A stretch of 64,000 bases of DNA from Malurus cyaneus samueli (taxonomy: Eukaryota > Chordata > Aves > Passeriformes > Maluridae), in NCBI GenBank assembly GCA_009741485.1, contig CM019219.1:2331998-2395997 (forward strand). Direction: 5' to 3'. Shown piece by piece: positions 49,077 to 62,300 of this stretch. The position numbers and the translations under genes are program-made. A model generated the notes under the pieces. It was not told the DNA's origin and searched no databases. It saw nothing but the letters and a program-made list of their open reading frames with translations. Within the stretch, counting starts at the first letter, position 1, and every line of letters starts with the position of its first letter.

Positions 49077-50346
49077 GGTTGTTGTTGCACTTAGGACATA
49101 TGGTGATGTTGTGTGGCTCTCAGGCATTTGAACTTGCATGAGTTGTTGCAGCAGTTCCAAATTTCGTGCTGAGAAAATTTGGATGCCACCTTCCAGGTCT
49201 GATGAAAATTAAGGGCATGTTGACATCCTTGGCTATCCTTGAGGCTTGATGTTATCAGAGAATCTGGTTCAGTCCACATCTTCTAAAAGAGAGATCAAAA
49301 TATAGGGGTCACCTTCCATTTGGTGTTGCCCCTCCCCTGCTTTGTTCTCCATTTTCTACAGCTGAAGGAAACATGCCCTGTTCTTCTGCCATAAAAGCAA
49401 GAATGTGTTAGAGAATCTGGGATATCTATCTCTTTTTCTTTTTTTTAATCTATTTGTGGTAAGTGAGCTGGGAGAAAAGCACTTTCTTACCCTCATGGCC
49501 TCTGGAAGTCAAGGGAAAGAGAAATAGAAAGAAAAGACGCAGAGGGATGAATTAGAAGAAAATAAAGAATTGCTGGAAGTATTGAAGCAGGGTGGAAAGA
49601 AAGGAGAACCTCTTCAAGAAAGAGATGAACTCACAGCTTTCTTATCTGTTGGAGATATAAATGTGTTGGGAGGTTTTTTTTTTATAAAGCAGAAGTTGCT
49701 TTATAAACTTGCCTTGCTTAGGGGCTCTCTTGATCTCCCTGCAGTCACCCTATGGACACAGCTACACCACCCCACATTTCCTGCTGTTTTCCCACACCCT
49801 CTGTCCTCACACTACTAAATCAGATGAATCTGGAAGAAAATGAAGCTCAGAGATGGGAATTTGGCAATGGGAAAAGTGGAGGGAAGAGTTCAGCAGGACA
49901 GACATGCTAGAAAGACGATGCAGAGAGAGAACTATAGCAGAAGAAGCTGTTATAAAAAAACAATCAGGATTTGAATATGGAAATCTGAAAAAGGAAAGAC
50001 TCAGCAAAGTGCCCTCAGTAGCAAGTAGCAGCTGTCAAACTGTGTTTTCTGGGTGGGATTCAGAAAAAGCTGAGAGGTGTAACAATTAGTGAAGGTGTGG
50101 GTGTTCCTGCTGGATGAATGCTGAGAGTGGAGGTCAGTGCTGCTCTGGCACAGCCCCAGCTCTGCACTGGACATCTGCAAATCCACCCTGACTGTGACTC
50201 CTCACTCTCCAAAACAGCACAGGGATCTCCTTCACTTAGCCAGGGCTGCAGTCCTGCCCCGAGCAGCAGTTCCCAGTGCAGAGGGAAGTGGCTCTGAGAG
50301 AGAAGTCTCTTATCTATGCAATTGAAACTACAAAAACACTTTTAGG

Positions 50347-50390
50347 AACTGGTGAGACTTTTTTTTTTATTTTTTTTTTTAAACTGGTGA
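50347..50390. repeat. T-rich tract flanked by 9-bp direct repeats
   Basis: AACTGGTGA occurs at 50347-50355 and again at 50382-50390. Between them are GAC and a T10-A-T11 tract (50359-50380). The arrangement resembles a target-site duplication around a poly(A) insertion on the minus strand, but no element body is present. Slippage-mediated duplication is the simpler alternative. Confidence 0.8.
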
Positions 50391-53300
50391 AGGAAACCAC
50401 AGCTCTCAGCTGGCCCAACACAAGAAAGAAGCTCAGCAGGTTAGCTAAATGCAGATGGAATTAGCAGGATACAGGTCAGAGCCTGCATCTCCTTCATCCA
50501 TTAAAATGGCCAAAAATTTCCTTACCTCCATGGAAATATTCTGGTTTCCACCATGCCTCCCTCTCAACCAGTTTTTTCTTTCCTTCTCCTAGTGCTGGGT
50601 AGTGTTTTACAGGCGTTCTCTTGCCCCTGATGCTCATTTAGGTTGCCAGGTTGTTTCAGCTCTCAGTTATTCTCCTGCCCAGCAACAGAACGAGGCCATA
50701 AAAATTTACTTTCTTGTTTACATTCACTCAGCAATTTATAAGAAGAAAAGTGGGGAAAACCATAAGCAAAGAATCAATGCTGCATTTAATAGTTAAGCAT
50801 AAAAGTCATTCTTAAACAATATTTTTATTTCAGTTTTAATGAGAGACCAGAAATACCACTACTGGGTTTTTAAGGCCCATAAGGTGTTAGTACTCTTGTT
50901 ATCTCTGATGTTCATGGTCTCTCGCACACCATTTATGCTGGGCATTATTTTTGACAATGCAGTATGGCAAATGCCTGGCCTGGGATTCCTCGGAATGAAT
51001 AAAAGATTTATAGTGGAAATTCTACAAGTAATATCTTGTTATAATACATTTTTGTGCTAACTGCAAGTGACAAGTGATTGCTCAAACTTGTTCCTGCAGC
51101 TACCAGGTTTTCCTCTTTAATCCTATATTAGTTCTACAGAAAAAAAAATATGAAATACAAGGAGAGCTGTCTTTTCATTTATTTTATCTTGCCTCTATAG
51201 GAATATTTTCATGGTAAATTCAATATACTTTGTCCAAAATGTAAATGGAATGTTCAATATATTTTTAACTCAAGCACTGTTTAAACATTAAAATCCTCTT
51301 TTGCAAATGCCATTGTGATAGAGGTTCAAGATTTTGCAGGGGCATAATAACTTCCTGGGAGGAAAAGAGGCCACTTTGGTAGTTAGATCTTGGTTACAGA
51401 GGCTTCACTTCCTTGCAATGCTGCAGGATTCCCACAGGATTGGAGCTAAATTAGGAATTTCTCTGTGTGGCTTTTCCCCATCTGTGAACTGGACACTGTG
51501 CAATGGGTGCCCCACCAAACTGCATCATTTCTCTTTGGGTAAAGCTTATTCCCAAATGTTTCCAAGGAATATCCAAGAACCTCCTCAAGTATCAATTAAC
51601 AGCAAACTCTTCCAAAACTAAATTTTCATTCCAATTCCAAGGCTCTTTTGGCAGTTTATGTCTTCAATGTTGATTATGCATCCCCTCCATCCCTTTTTCC
51701 TCTCTAATCTAAACACAGGATGTTATCTTTAATATATCTTTTCAAAACTTCCATGGGATTTTATTTAGCTCCTGTGTGAGAGGAAAACGAAGAGAGGAAC
51801 TGGCTTGGGGTTTTGGGGCGTAAAAGCAAACTGGAGAGGGACTTTTGGGAAAGATGTGAAAGGGTCTAAGGTGCTGTAGCTGGTCACTCAGGGAGCTGGG
51901 AGCAGCAGCTCAGTAATCCCTGGCTCCATGCTCTGTTGCCCTCAACAAGCCTCTCTGTTCTGGGCTAGGAAAAGACTTTCCAATTCAATAGCCAGGTTCT
52001 TTGCTGAGGTTGCCAAAGGTGCCCATTTGGGTCCTGGTGATGCTCTGTGTATGGATGGCTGCTTCCCAAAATTCGCATTGGTAACACCTGCTGTGTCTGT
52101 CAGCTTTTATTTCTACCAGATGTAATTGGATTTAAGTGGGAACACAGGACTATGAGACAATCTGCCTCTTCACATGGGATCTTCTGGACACAATAAAAAC
52201 TTCTGAACCTTGGTCTATCCTTCTGTTAATCACCTGTTTCAAGATTCCCATCTTGCTTTTGGATTTCTCACTCTGATTTATTCCCAAAGCCTGTTTTGCC
52301 AAGCATACAGCTCACATCTCTATTTGCTTCTATTTTCTCTTTTATATGTTTCTTGGAACCAAAATTTTCTTCCAGCACAAGTATTTCAAGAGCCATTGAC
52401 TTTTCCTTGTTAGCCTGGCTGTTGCAGGAGCAGGTCATATCCTAATTGTGTCCTCGTGGTTACAACTAAAAGCTGGGCTCTTTGGTGGTACGGATTGCTT
52501 GGTTTGTAGCCAAAATCAATCTGTGCATATGTTTGTCGTGCTGTGACACAGTTCCTGGTTTTTTAAAGCAGTAGTTTCTGTGACAGCTTGGCTCAGTGTC
52601 CTCTGGATAATATTAACCTGCTGTAGGTAGAACTTCCTAAGGAATCCAAATGCTTCCAACTCACCGGAGTCAGGGCTGGGCCTGCCCACCATCCATGGGG
52701 CTGGATCTAGAGCACTTTCCTGCTCTCAGATCTCTTCTCAGAGCCCAGTCTGTGCTTCAGACAGACAAATAGTGGCCCAGATTTCTCCCTCCCCACGTTG
52801 TTTCTGCTGTCTCATTTCCATTTCACACCTGCCTTCATGAAAGCCAGGCAAAGCAATGGAAGGGGGTTCACCTCCCTCCCCAGGGACTGCACAGCAGCAG
52901 TTCCCAAAGCAGCAAATGCCACAGTGCTGTGCTGGGTCTTGGTTCATCCCTTTGGTGTATCCACGGCTTTGTTGGTACTGTGCATTGGGAAAATCATCAT
53001 GATTTGACTTCCAGGCTAGTTTTGGTGAGTGCAGCAAGAGTCAATGTGCAGAGGAGGCCCTGCCATGGGGCCATCTCATGAAAGACAATTCCATGTAGGG
53101 CTTGGTCAGCTCTCTCTTGGATTCTCAGAGCCCTTCCACGGGATATCAGCCTCCTTCCTCAGGCAGGTGGCTCTGAACATCTCACAATAACCTTGCAGGG
53201 ATATTTCTCTATTTGTTTGGCTTCAGATCAAGACTGAAAGCACTGCTGGAAATACATTTTACCCAAAGATTGTTTAGGTCAATTGTTCCTTCTGGTATTA

Positions 53301-53862
53301 AAGTTATGAATCATCTTGGCATCAAGGTGTGACCTTTCCTCTTTACACTATTATGTCACCAAAAAGGAGGCAGAAATGGAAATAAGAAGATGATTGCAAT
53401 AAATTTCTCACCACTGATATAATGTCTCGTGTGCATCAGGAGTATTGGACTCGTAAACCTCATCTTCCTTGGAACAGATCCACACTAAACTTTGTTTCTA
53501 CTAACAAAATCCAACATTCCTTTTTTTTCCAGTACAGCTTTCTCGGCATCATAAACCACCTGCTGGACTGAGTTCTCTGAAGTGACAGTGCAGAGATTTC
53601 CATCCAAAACTGATAGAAGCAGTCTGAAAAGCTGCACTCCTGCAGTGCAGAGTCCCCACAGGAATGATCTTTCCAAACATAATGTTTTGATGTTGCTGGT
53701 CCAGAGGCGATAGTGAATAAAAACATTTGAAAAAATCTGAAGTGTGGGTAACAGTGAGGGAATAAATGCAAATTCTTGATCTGTATCTGCCTTGGAAACA
53801 GTTAAATTTGTGGAGCAGAAACTCAGTGCTGGTTATTTACCACCATTTCTAATTGCCTAGCT

Positions 53863-53889
<27 letters not shown>
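53863..53889. repeat. A27 homopolymer
   Basis: Twenty-seven consecutive A residues make this the longest homopolymer in the window. No target-site duplication or element body is recognised beside it. Length is likely polymorphic and error-prone. Confidence 0.93.
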
Positions 53890-53893
<4 letters not shown>

Positions 53894-55394
53894 TCTTACT
53901 ATAAAAACTCTAGAAATTAAATTTGACACTTCAGAGTCTGAAATAAATTCTATTTCAAATAAAATTGCATCTTTGGAACAATATACATCAAAATACAGAG
54001 GAGAATTGCAGAGAGATTATGATAGGATTAAGCTATTTCCTGCACAGAGTGATAGCATTGCAGCCCTGTCAGGAGCTCTCCTCCAGGATAATGCAGTTGT
54101 TCACTGTAAAGCAGAGCTCCTGGAAGATGCTATTCCCTCTCCAACCTGTCTGCTGGAGTGGTGTTAAAAGAAGTGGTGCTCCCAGGAGTTTGTCACCTCG
54201 TGTTGAGTTTATTTCAGTTCTAGAGTTCAGGTGGATTGTGTTAGCCCAGGCTGGCTCTCACAACTGAAGGGCCACCAGCACCGAGTTCTGGTGCTCATGG
54301 TGCTCTCAGGAGAGAGAAAGGTGCTTTGAGTGACTCTGCAAGAGCACTTTGCTCAATTTGAAGGGCAAGGAGGGTGAGAAGGCAGAGTGGGAGTGGGTAG
54401 CTGTGCCAGAACATCTGAACGCAGTCAGTTGTTTGGGAGAGCAAGAGCTCCCTGACACCTTCTACTGCTCAGACACTTCCTACAGAACTGGTGCATTAGC
54501 AGGATTTGATCTGTGCAAAAACCTCCTCTGTCTTGCACACCACTTCTCCCATCAGTCCAGGAGATTTTAAAGCATCTCTTTCCAAGTGTCAATCAACCAT
54601 CAAACCAGACAAGTAAAACAGTAATGGACTGCTCAACTTGAAAAGAAACTTGTGGTTTTCCTCTGCTGCTGTAACAACTCCCAGCAGCATGGGAAACAGC
54701 CAGCTTTGTACAACAGCAATCCTGTTGTCAGTGTTCCCAGACCTCAGCATTATTTCCCACTAACATTTTAAAGAAAAGTAAGTCATGTCATTCCTTGTGT
54801 GGGTGCAGGGAGTGCCAGCATGTTGGGACTGGGAAGATGAGTTGTCCCTGATGGGTGCAATAGTGGCCACATGTCCTGAACTGGGCTGGAGGAGATGGTT
54901 TTCCTGGACAGGGCAGCAGGAGCCACACAGGATGCTGTGCTGAGAACATTCCTGCACCAGCCTGCCTTGAAATTGGTATCAACTGGACTTTTGTTGAATC
55001 CCCCTTCCATCTCTGCTGCCCAAATGTCAGTATTTTGTGCTGTTTTGCTTTTTTGGTAACATTATGCATGTGGCTCACCAGGCCAGCCTGATAAAAATCT
55101 GAGAATGAAATCATTTTGATAAAAGAAAAAGAACTCAAACAGGCTTACTTTAATTTCTATTTAACTATTAGTAGGGGGCTAATTACTGTGAACTTTCATG
55201 GTATCATGGTTTCATGTAACTTGTTTTAAAAAATCTATTTATAATCTGATTCCTCTATTTTGACTAACCAAATCATTTGCAGTAATTAATTTTCAGGATT
55301 AATAAAAGTAAAAGGAATAAACCATGTGAGCCTAGCTCAATATTCTAAGCATGCTCCCTTTTTAATTTAAATTTCTATTCAGTTTGTAACTATT

Positions 55395-55547
55395 TGTTGT
55401 GGATGCCCCATCCCTGGAAGTGTCCAAGGGAGGATTTGATGGGTCTTGGAGCAGCCTGGGAGAGTGGAAGGTGTCCCTGCCTATGGCAGGGGGTCAATGA
55501 GATGATTTTCAATGACCTTCCAACCCAGGCAATTCTATGACTTCTGG
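55395..55547 (+). mobile_element. CR1 LINE tail, plus strand
   Basis: TTGTTGTGGATGCCCCATCC, CTGGAAGTGTCCAAGGGAGG, GAGTGGAAGGTGTCCCTGCC, TATGGCAGGGGGTCAATGAG and TTCCAACCCAGGCAATTCTA then TGA are the sense-strand CR1 3' end. It is 5'-truncated near 55395. The terminal repeat is degraded. Confidence 0.92.
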
Positions 55548-56229
55548 CATAAAATTAACACACAGCAATATTAATAATATCTTGGTTTTACAGAGCACTT
55601 TTGATACACCCAAATCCTCCCTGGCCTTTTGCCTGCTTTAATAGAACTGTGTTCCTGCCCTGCTATTCCATGAGAGCTCCACCTTGTTAACCATTAAATT
55701 GTCACACAAATCAAAATTTCCCCTCTCCAGATCATATGAGTGGGATCACTCAGCTGCAACTCAATATTCAGGCCTCTCTTTTGTAAGAGTTTCAGGATTT
55801 ATTTCCAAAATATTTGATTAGATTTGAGCAGGCGAGTGGTTCTGTTGAAATCAGCTGGTACAGTGCGAGTTTCATCCTCACATAAAAAGAAATTGCTGAA
55901 TTCTATCTGTGTTCAATAACTGACATTCTAAATCCCTGTTTGCTATTGATGGGGTCAATATGTTTTGTGTAATACCCAGCACATAGATCCCATCTATCCC
56001 TGCCCTATGGAATTTACTTTCTAAGCAACAGTTGTAAGTGGATTGAAGATTTGCTGAATTAATTAAAACCACTGTTAGGTTTGATCAAATAATCTTCCAG
56101 TTATGGTGTATCTGTCGTGAAAACAGTTTGTGATTCTTTAGGAACATCTAAAATGGCTGCTGAGGTAGAGGTGTGTGCCTTCAGCCTAAATTTTCAATGA
56201 TTATATACAAGACAAAGAACCCTCATAAG
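55548..56229. other. Unique non-coding DNA
   Basis: No gene is recognised. 55570-55610 has weak similarity to the 3' portion of MIR-like SINEs (GAGCACTTTTGATACACCC), too weak to annotate. Confidence 0.5.
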
Positions 56230-56305
56230 GATGGTTTGGGTTGGAAGAATCCCTAAAAATCATCTCATTCCAACCCCCTTCCCAGCCCTTAGAGATTGTT
56301 ATTGC
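56230..56305 (-). mobile_element. Short CR1 LINE tail, minus strand
   Basis: GGATGGTTTGGGTTGGAAGA, AATCATCTCATTCCAACCCC and CTTCCCAGCCCTTAGAG are the antisense terminal part of a CR1. The element is strongly 5'-truncated or decays after about 56305. Confidence 0.85.
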
Positions 56306-59060
56306 AGCCATCAAAAGGTCACGTGGTGTTGTCAGAGAGTGACAATTGTTTTGTGAGGAAATACATTTCACACTTCCAAAGTAAGATCATCTTATTCCAC
56401 TCCAACATCTGAAATCTGAACCATTACAAATATTTATCAATTCAGTAGAGCTGGTGGAAAGAACATCCACATGCTTGAAATAAAAGAACAGGAGTGGCTG
56501 GCCCTGATCGTGAGGGTAGTTTTACCCTTCTGAATGTTTTCACCTGGTTTTCACATTGAAATCTTTCTTGCAGAGGAAAGAGGAAAATGCCACCAGCTGT
56601 CATTTATGGTTGCTGTGTTTGTCACTGACAAGGCTGCTGTTTATTCTGCTTCCAACACATCAGTTTCCTAATGAATCCAACCTGAGTTACACCATCAAGA
56701 TGTAAGATTTGTCATGTCACTTCAGACCAGGGATTCCCACAGCCCCATATCCTCATATCTGCTCTGTAACAGTGGCCAGCACAGGATGTTTGGGGAGCAA
56801 GAATAAGCAGAATAAGAGTGAGCAGCACTGATAGTCATCTTTCTACTGGAATATGCTCCCAGCTCCTAGGGAGTTTTAGGAACTTCCACAGCCCTAAAAA
56901 TTGTAGTCCTAAATCAATTATTTTCATGTCCTATAGGCAAAAAAAAAAATCATCTGTTTTCCATTTCATTATTATGTTCCACTAGAGAGAGCAGAGCAAC
57001 TATTATTATTTTAGCAAAGTCTTGCAGATAGAAGGTGCTATTGAACTGCAAAGCTTTTCCTACCAGCTGGTGCACGTTCAGTGGCAGCTTTGCTCCTAAG
57101 AAACGGGAGTTGCAGTCTTTGCAGGGCAGTAAGTGTTTATTGGCTCCATTTTTCCAAGGGAATGGTGCATAGCTGGCCACCAGCACTTGCCCCAAGCCCT
57201 GCTTGACTCGTGAGGCTGTGTCATTTCTTGTGCCACCCCCACGCCGTGCCTTGATGCACCTCAGAGCAGCGCATTTAAGGAGATGAGTAACATCCTTCAG
57301 ATGCTTTCTTTTCTCCTGCTCTCCCCTGTGGAAGCAGCATGATGTTTTGTTTGGAAAGGGTTTGTTTCTGTTCCCAATGTACATGCTGCTGAGCCTTGAT
57401 GACTGAGGAGGCAAGTTCAGGAGTACATCTTGTACTTTCACTGGAAGGTGTTCGGGTTTCTGATTGCTGTTATTTCCTGTGGGAGCTGGCTGTCAGAATT
57501 ATCTGCCACAGCATTATGTAGTGACTTGCTAAGATATTATACCTGGGATTGAGGATATTACCAGCCCTGCTGGAACATTTGGTGTTTTAGCAGAAATGGT
57601 TGGGGTGAAGATCATTTCTGATCACCAGGGCACAAACCAGAGCCAGCCTCTTATCTTCTTCCATACCAATCACTTCTGCTTAATTAGGTATGACTTTTCA
57701 TCCATTAAGCTCCATAAATTCCAGGAACAGGTTAGGAATTAGTATCCCAGATTTACATATGGAAATCCAAACCCATGGAGAAGCCATTATCCAACATGAT
57801 GTAGGAAACAGAATACAGATTTCCTGACATCTGTGAGGTTGTCCTCTCAGCCAGTTACACAACCCTGGGTTATATGAGCATTTAATAGAGACAGTGATGG
57901 AATAGGGTTGATAGCCAAGTTGCCAGTTCATACAGTAGAATATTCCCATAAATATGCAAAGGAGTACCCAGCTCCTTGTTCCCACCCTGGGCAATGCCCA
58001 CCCCAGCAAAGCCAGGAGATTTCAGGCAGTAGTGAATGGCCAGGAGCAGAACCTCACCTTTAGGACAGACATTTATCTCATCAATTATTCACTGATCCAT
58101 TTCAATTGTCATCTCTGTTCCCACAGCACTAATTTGTACAGATTCACATTGCACTGAGTACACAAGGTACAAGAAAATTTTGCACTCCTGTGCAGAGGAA
58201 AGCAGAAGCTGTTGACTGAGTGTCAGCTCTACAGGGTGATGTGGCCAAATGAAGAGGAGAAGAGGTTGTAACAGCAAAAAGCAGGATATCAGAGCAGGAG
58301 TTTTCATCCCTACTGAAATATATGGAGTGATCCTGTGTCCATTTGATAGGCCCAGCAGTCTGATGAAAGTGAGACAAACCAGAGGTACAGCAATGATAAA
58401 AACCACCAGTCTTGATAAGGAAATAAAACCCCTCACAGCCAGTGAAGTGCTTTCCCCTACTCTGCTGCAGAGCCTGTGCTGTGCTGGGAGGAGCAGAGCA
58501 GGAGAAAGCCATCACCTCAAGGAGCTGAGCTGATTAAAAGTACAGTTCCTTGTCACACTGGGGGATATTGTTAACACATTTCTTCAGACCCTTGTGCCCT
58601 GGCTGGAGGCTGGAAGGCTGCTCACTGAAATCACTGTGTGCCACTTGTAACGGAGCCAGTTTGGTAATAGAGAGATCTAGAAGTGTTGGCACCCTCCCTC
58701 CATTCTCCAGTGGAAAGATAGCTACATCCTAAAATCCATGCTAAGTCTGTGGCTGCCACTGAATTGGATGAGGACACCAATTTTGGAGCTGCAGCAGAGG
58801 CAGTGCTCCCATCCCAGCCCTGGCCTGGCTGCTCCTGGGCTGGAGTCGCCGTGACGGGGCGCTGAGAGGAAGCATTTATCCTACTGAATAATTACCTGCT
58901 GGTAACAACAGGCTTTGGTCTCCTGAGCTATCAATCTGCAGCCTTTCAGCAGCATTAAATTAACTGGGGAAGGATCTGCGAGAGTGTCTGGAGAGTATAT
59001 AGGAAAAGTTCAAAAGTTTAGTGTGCTGTGGAGGCTGCATGTTCACTCCACAGAGAGAGG
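56306..59060. other. Unique non-coding DNA
   Basis: I recognise no gene or repeat. The 163-codon minus-strand frame at 56950-57441 has no known domain and no convincing coding context, so I do not annotate it. Confidence 0.5.
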
Positions 59061-59350
59061 AGTCACAGGATCCTTTAGATTGGAGAAGAGCTCTGAGATC
59101 ATGGAGTCCAACATGCCCCAGCACTGCCAAGGCCACCACTGACCCATGTCCCCATGTGCCACATCCACACAGCTTTTAAATCTCTGCAGAAATGGTGACT
59201 TCTGGGCCTGGGCTGCACAAACAACCCTTTTGGTGAAGAAATTTTTGTTGATGTCCAACCTAACCCTCCCCTGGCACAACTTGAGGCTGCTTCCTCTCAT
59301 CCTGTCACTCGTTACCTGAGCAGAGACCAACCCCCAGCTCTCAACAAACC
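59061..59350 (-). mobile_element. CR1 LINE fragment of a divergent subfamily, minus strand
   Basis: GATCATGGAGTCCAACATGC, CCCAGCACTGCCAAGGCCAC, ACCCATGTCCCCATGTGCCA, CATCCACACAGCTTTTAAAT, TGGTGAAGAAATTTTTGTTG, TCCCCTGGCACAACTTGAGG and AGAGACCAACCCCCAGCTCT are antisense landmarks of an avian CR1 subfamily. They differ from the copies that carry the TGCCATGGGCAGGGACA block. The 95-codon minus-strand frame here is repeat-derived. The element is 5'-truncated near 59350. Confidence 0.9.
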
Positions 59351-62300
59351 ACTTAGTTCATGGAGAAAAGAAATGAGACACTCCTGAGCCCCCTGTTGGA
59401 AAGAAAAAAGGCAAAGGAAGGAAAATGGTGATGCTCCTTCTGAAGTCAAGGCCTGGGTTTGGATTCAACCACCTCTGTGGGACTGTACAGTCTAAGGGCC
59501 ATTGAAACAGTTGTCTGATTTCTACATTTGTCATCCATGTCCGACATACTATAAAGGGGAAAAACTTCAGGTCGGGATTTTTAATAGTTATTGGAGCAGA
59601 AAGGAGGAAAGATGAGGAAATGTCAACAGAATCCTTGTTCTCAATGTGGTGTGTCAGGATAAACTGTTACATTGGCTAAGTATAGATTTTTAAAAATATT
59701 TATTTTTAATAAGAAATGAAGTCAATTTCCTTTTGGAAGATCGAGTGATAAGATTTTACCAAAGCTTCTGCAAGTTTTTTATGAAAAATCATGTGAAATA
59801 CAGTGTCTAAATGCTGACAAATGAAACACCAGAAACAACTGGAGCTCAATAATCCCACAGTACTTATACAAAACTCCAAAGGAAATCAACCCTTAAAAAT
59901 AATTTGGGTACACTTAATTTTACACCAATTTCTTTATCTAGAAAACTACTCATTTTTAATTAAAGATAACATGGGTATACACACTACACATACAGGAAGT
60001 GCACATCATTTTTTTTGGTAAATATTCACCAATACTTTGAAAGGTTTATTACACTTTGCCATACCATGGATGCAAATCCTGGACATTGGGATATTGTAAA
60101 AAAAATCACAGTCACTATTTTACAAACCTTGAATGACTTGAAGAGAATATCATACCCATGTAGGGTGAAGAGGCCTTGCTGTGGTCACACTGTGGATTTG
60201 TGGAGTGAGGAGGAGGTGCAAGGTTCTGCCTCCCTACTCCAGACAGCACATGTTGGATCATATGAGGTAGTCCTTGGGAAAGACACCTTTCTTTTGACTT
60301 TTTATCTTTTACTTTGGCTCTTTGTACCTTTTGGGTCCTGCAGCTGCTCTTAGATGTGAGCTTTAGCAAGCAGGAAAAGCCCTAGAACTCTTCTTCCATT
60401 TTAACATTGCTGCTGATAAATGTATTCTGATGGACTACTTGGTTTCTCATTCATGGAGATATTTAGTGCATTCCTTTAATGGTTGGTGATGCACAAATCG
60501 GTTTTAATATCAATAATGAACAATTTGGATGACATTCAGATTCAAGATCTGCCAAAAAAATTTGCTACACGTCAGGATTTATTGAGTACAATACATTGAG
60601 GTTGCCAAAGAGGCTGGAGTTCCTTCAGCAGAAAAGCAAACAGATGGTCCCAGGAAAGTGAGCACATTCTTAAACCCTGGATTGCATTTGGACAGAATGG
60701 AGCCACATCTGCCAAAGCCTGCTGGCCAGAAGTATGGCGGAAGGGAGCCATCAGAAACTAATGTGACATTCTTCAAGCTCTTTCACTTAATATTGATATT
60801 AGTAATCTAAGAGGAATGTTCCAGAATTGCCAGGTGTCCTTCGGGTTGGCCAATTTAGGGGAAGGAGAGATGATTAACAGCTAGTAACTGGATACACACA
60901 TCTACCCCGGTCTGGAGTGCTCACTGCTAAATATATCCTTCTAGGTCATCCATGTCCACCTGGCCTGGAGATAAAATGGTAGGAGCTGCTCATTTCAAAT
61001 AATCTGTTTCTGATTTCTGCTGCCACAAGCCAAAAGATAATCTTGCAAATGTTCATGTCCCTCCAAAAAACTGGCTGTGGGAGAAGGTGCCAGACCTGGG
61101 AGTGCAGAGCAGAATTATCCTGGAGATCTTCTCAGGATTAGCACAGGGTTCAGGATCAGAGTTCAGGAGGTGAAAAGGGCAGGTTATGTCAGGAAATATA
61201 TAGATGGGATGAATCCTAATGGATTTGTGCTTGTTTACTTCTTTGTAAAAATAAACTGCAGCATAAGGGAAAAGACTGACTTGTTCTTCAGCTGCATGTA
61301 AACAGCAGAGTAGGAAATCACCCAGGGTGGTGCTGGACAGGAGGGAGACACATCCTCTGGACCAAACAAAGCCTTCAGAGATGCAAGGTGAGATTCTAGC
61401 TCTTGGTCTAGCTTTACAGAGAGTAAAAATGTCACCAAGGCTGCTCCATTCATGGCTAAGCTTCCCATCATAATACAGGGATCATATAACACCTCTTACA
61501 GGACTTTTACAGAACTTAATTTATCAATAAATATGGAATGTGAGATCCTGGTATGAAATGGGCAGGAGGAAGCCACTGACTGGGCAGCGCTGTGGGTCAC
61601 AGGGAGAAATCACATCACTGATGTGGTGGAAGGGGCTGTCTGGAGAGCAAGGAGCTCTCTTAGAGTTTGAGGTAAGACACCAACACACTCAGGGGATTAT
61701 AGGTGGTAAAATGTTAGAGAAATGTAATGGCTCAGTTTGAGACTGGCACTGCAAAGGTCTGCAGAGGAGGCATTGCAGCAAACACATTCAAACAGGGCTT
61801 ATTCCTTCTTGCATACAACAAACAAAAAAATGAATTTCTCTGTTTCATTTCCTACCCAGAGCTGGCACATGGAGCAGTGTGCAGTGAGTCTCACACAGCC
61901 CTGAGTGTCAGCACTCGAGGTTAATCTGTTCTTGTCCCTGACAGGTATTTTTCCTTTAGGACAGCAGTGCTAACCACTGCCAGGTCCCTTCTCTACCTCT
62001 GCATGAGCCTTTCGTGCCCAGAACAGGTGAATTCACCCTTCTGTTTGCTCTCAGTACATCCCAGCTCAGCCTGTGTTCACCTCACAGCAGAGAGGAGCAG
62101 CACATTTGTGTCACAAACCCTCCAAGGGGAAGTGCTCCCAAACTGGGTGCAATGAGGCCTTTCAGCTCCATCTCCAGCCCCTACAGAGCCAAATGCAGCA
62201 TGAACTGAGTGAGCAAAGCCTCCCACTGCCATTGGGGGCGAGGGGAGGATGCTCAGCACCTCCGAGGTACACGTGGCATCTCTCCACAGCACTTCCAAAC

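Larger units (their letters stand above)
47403..55394. other. Second long block without recognisable retroposons
   Basis: About 8 kb shows no CR1, MIR or SINE that I recognise and no credible coding exon. It contains a perfect 14-bp inverted repeat (48470-48507), a 20-bp-period duplication (48920-48955), T tracts near 49065 and 50359, and an A27 tract (53863-53889). Confidence 0.55.

Noticed and set aside
55570..55610. Possible MIR-like 3' segment
   Set aside because: Similarity to the AGCACTTTTCAT-type SINE segment is too short and no core or head follows.
56950..57441. 163-codon minus-strand frame
   Set aside because: No recognisable domain or splice context; length is compatible with chance.
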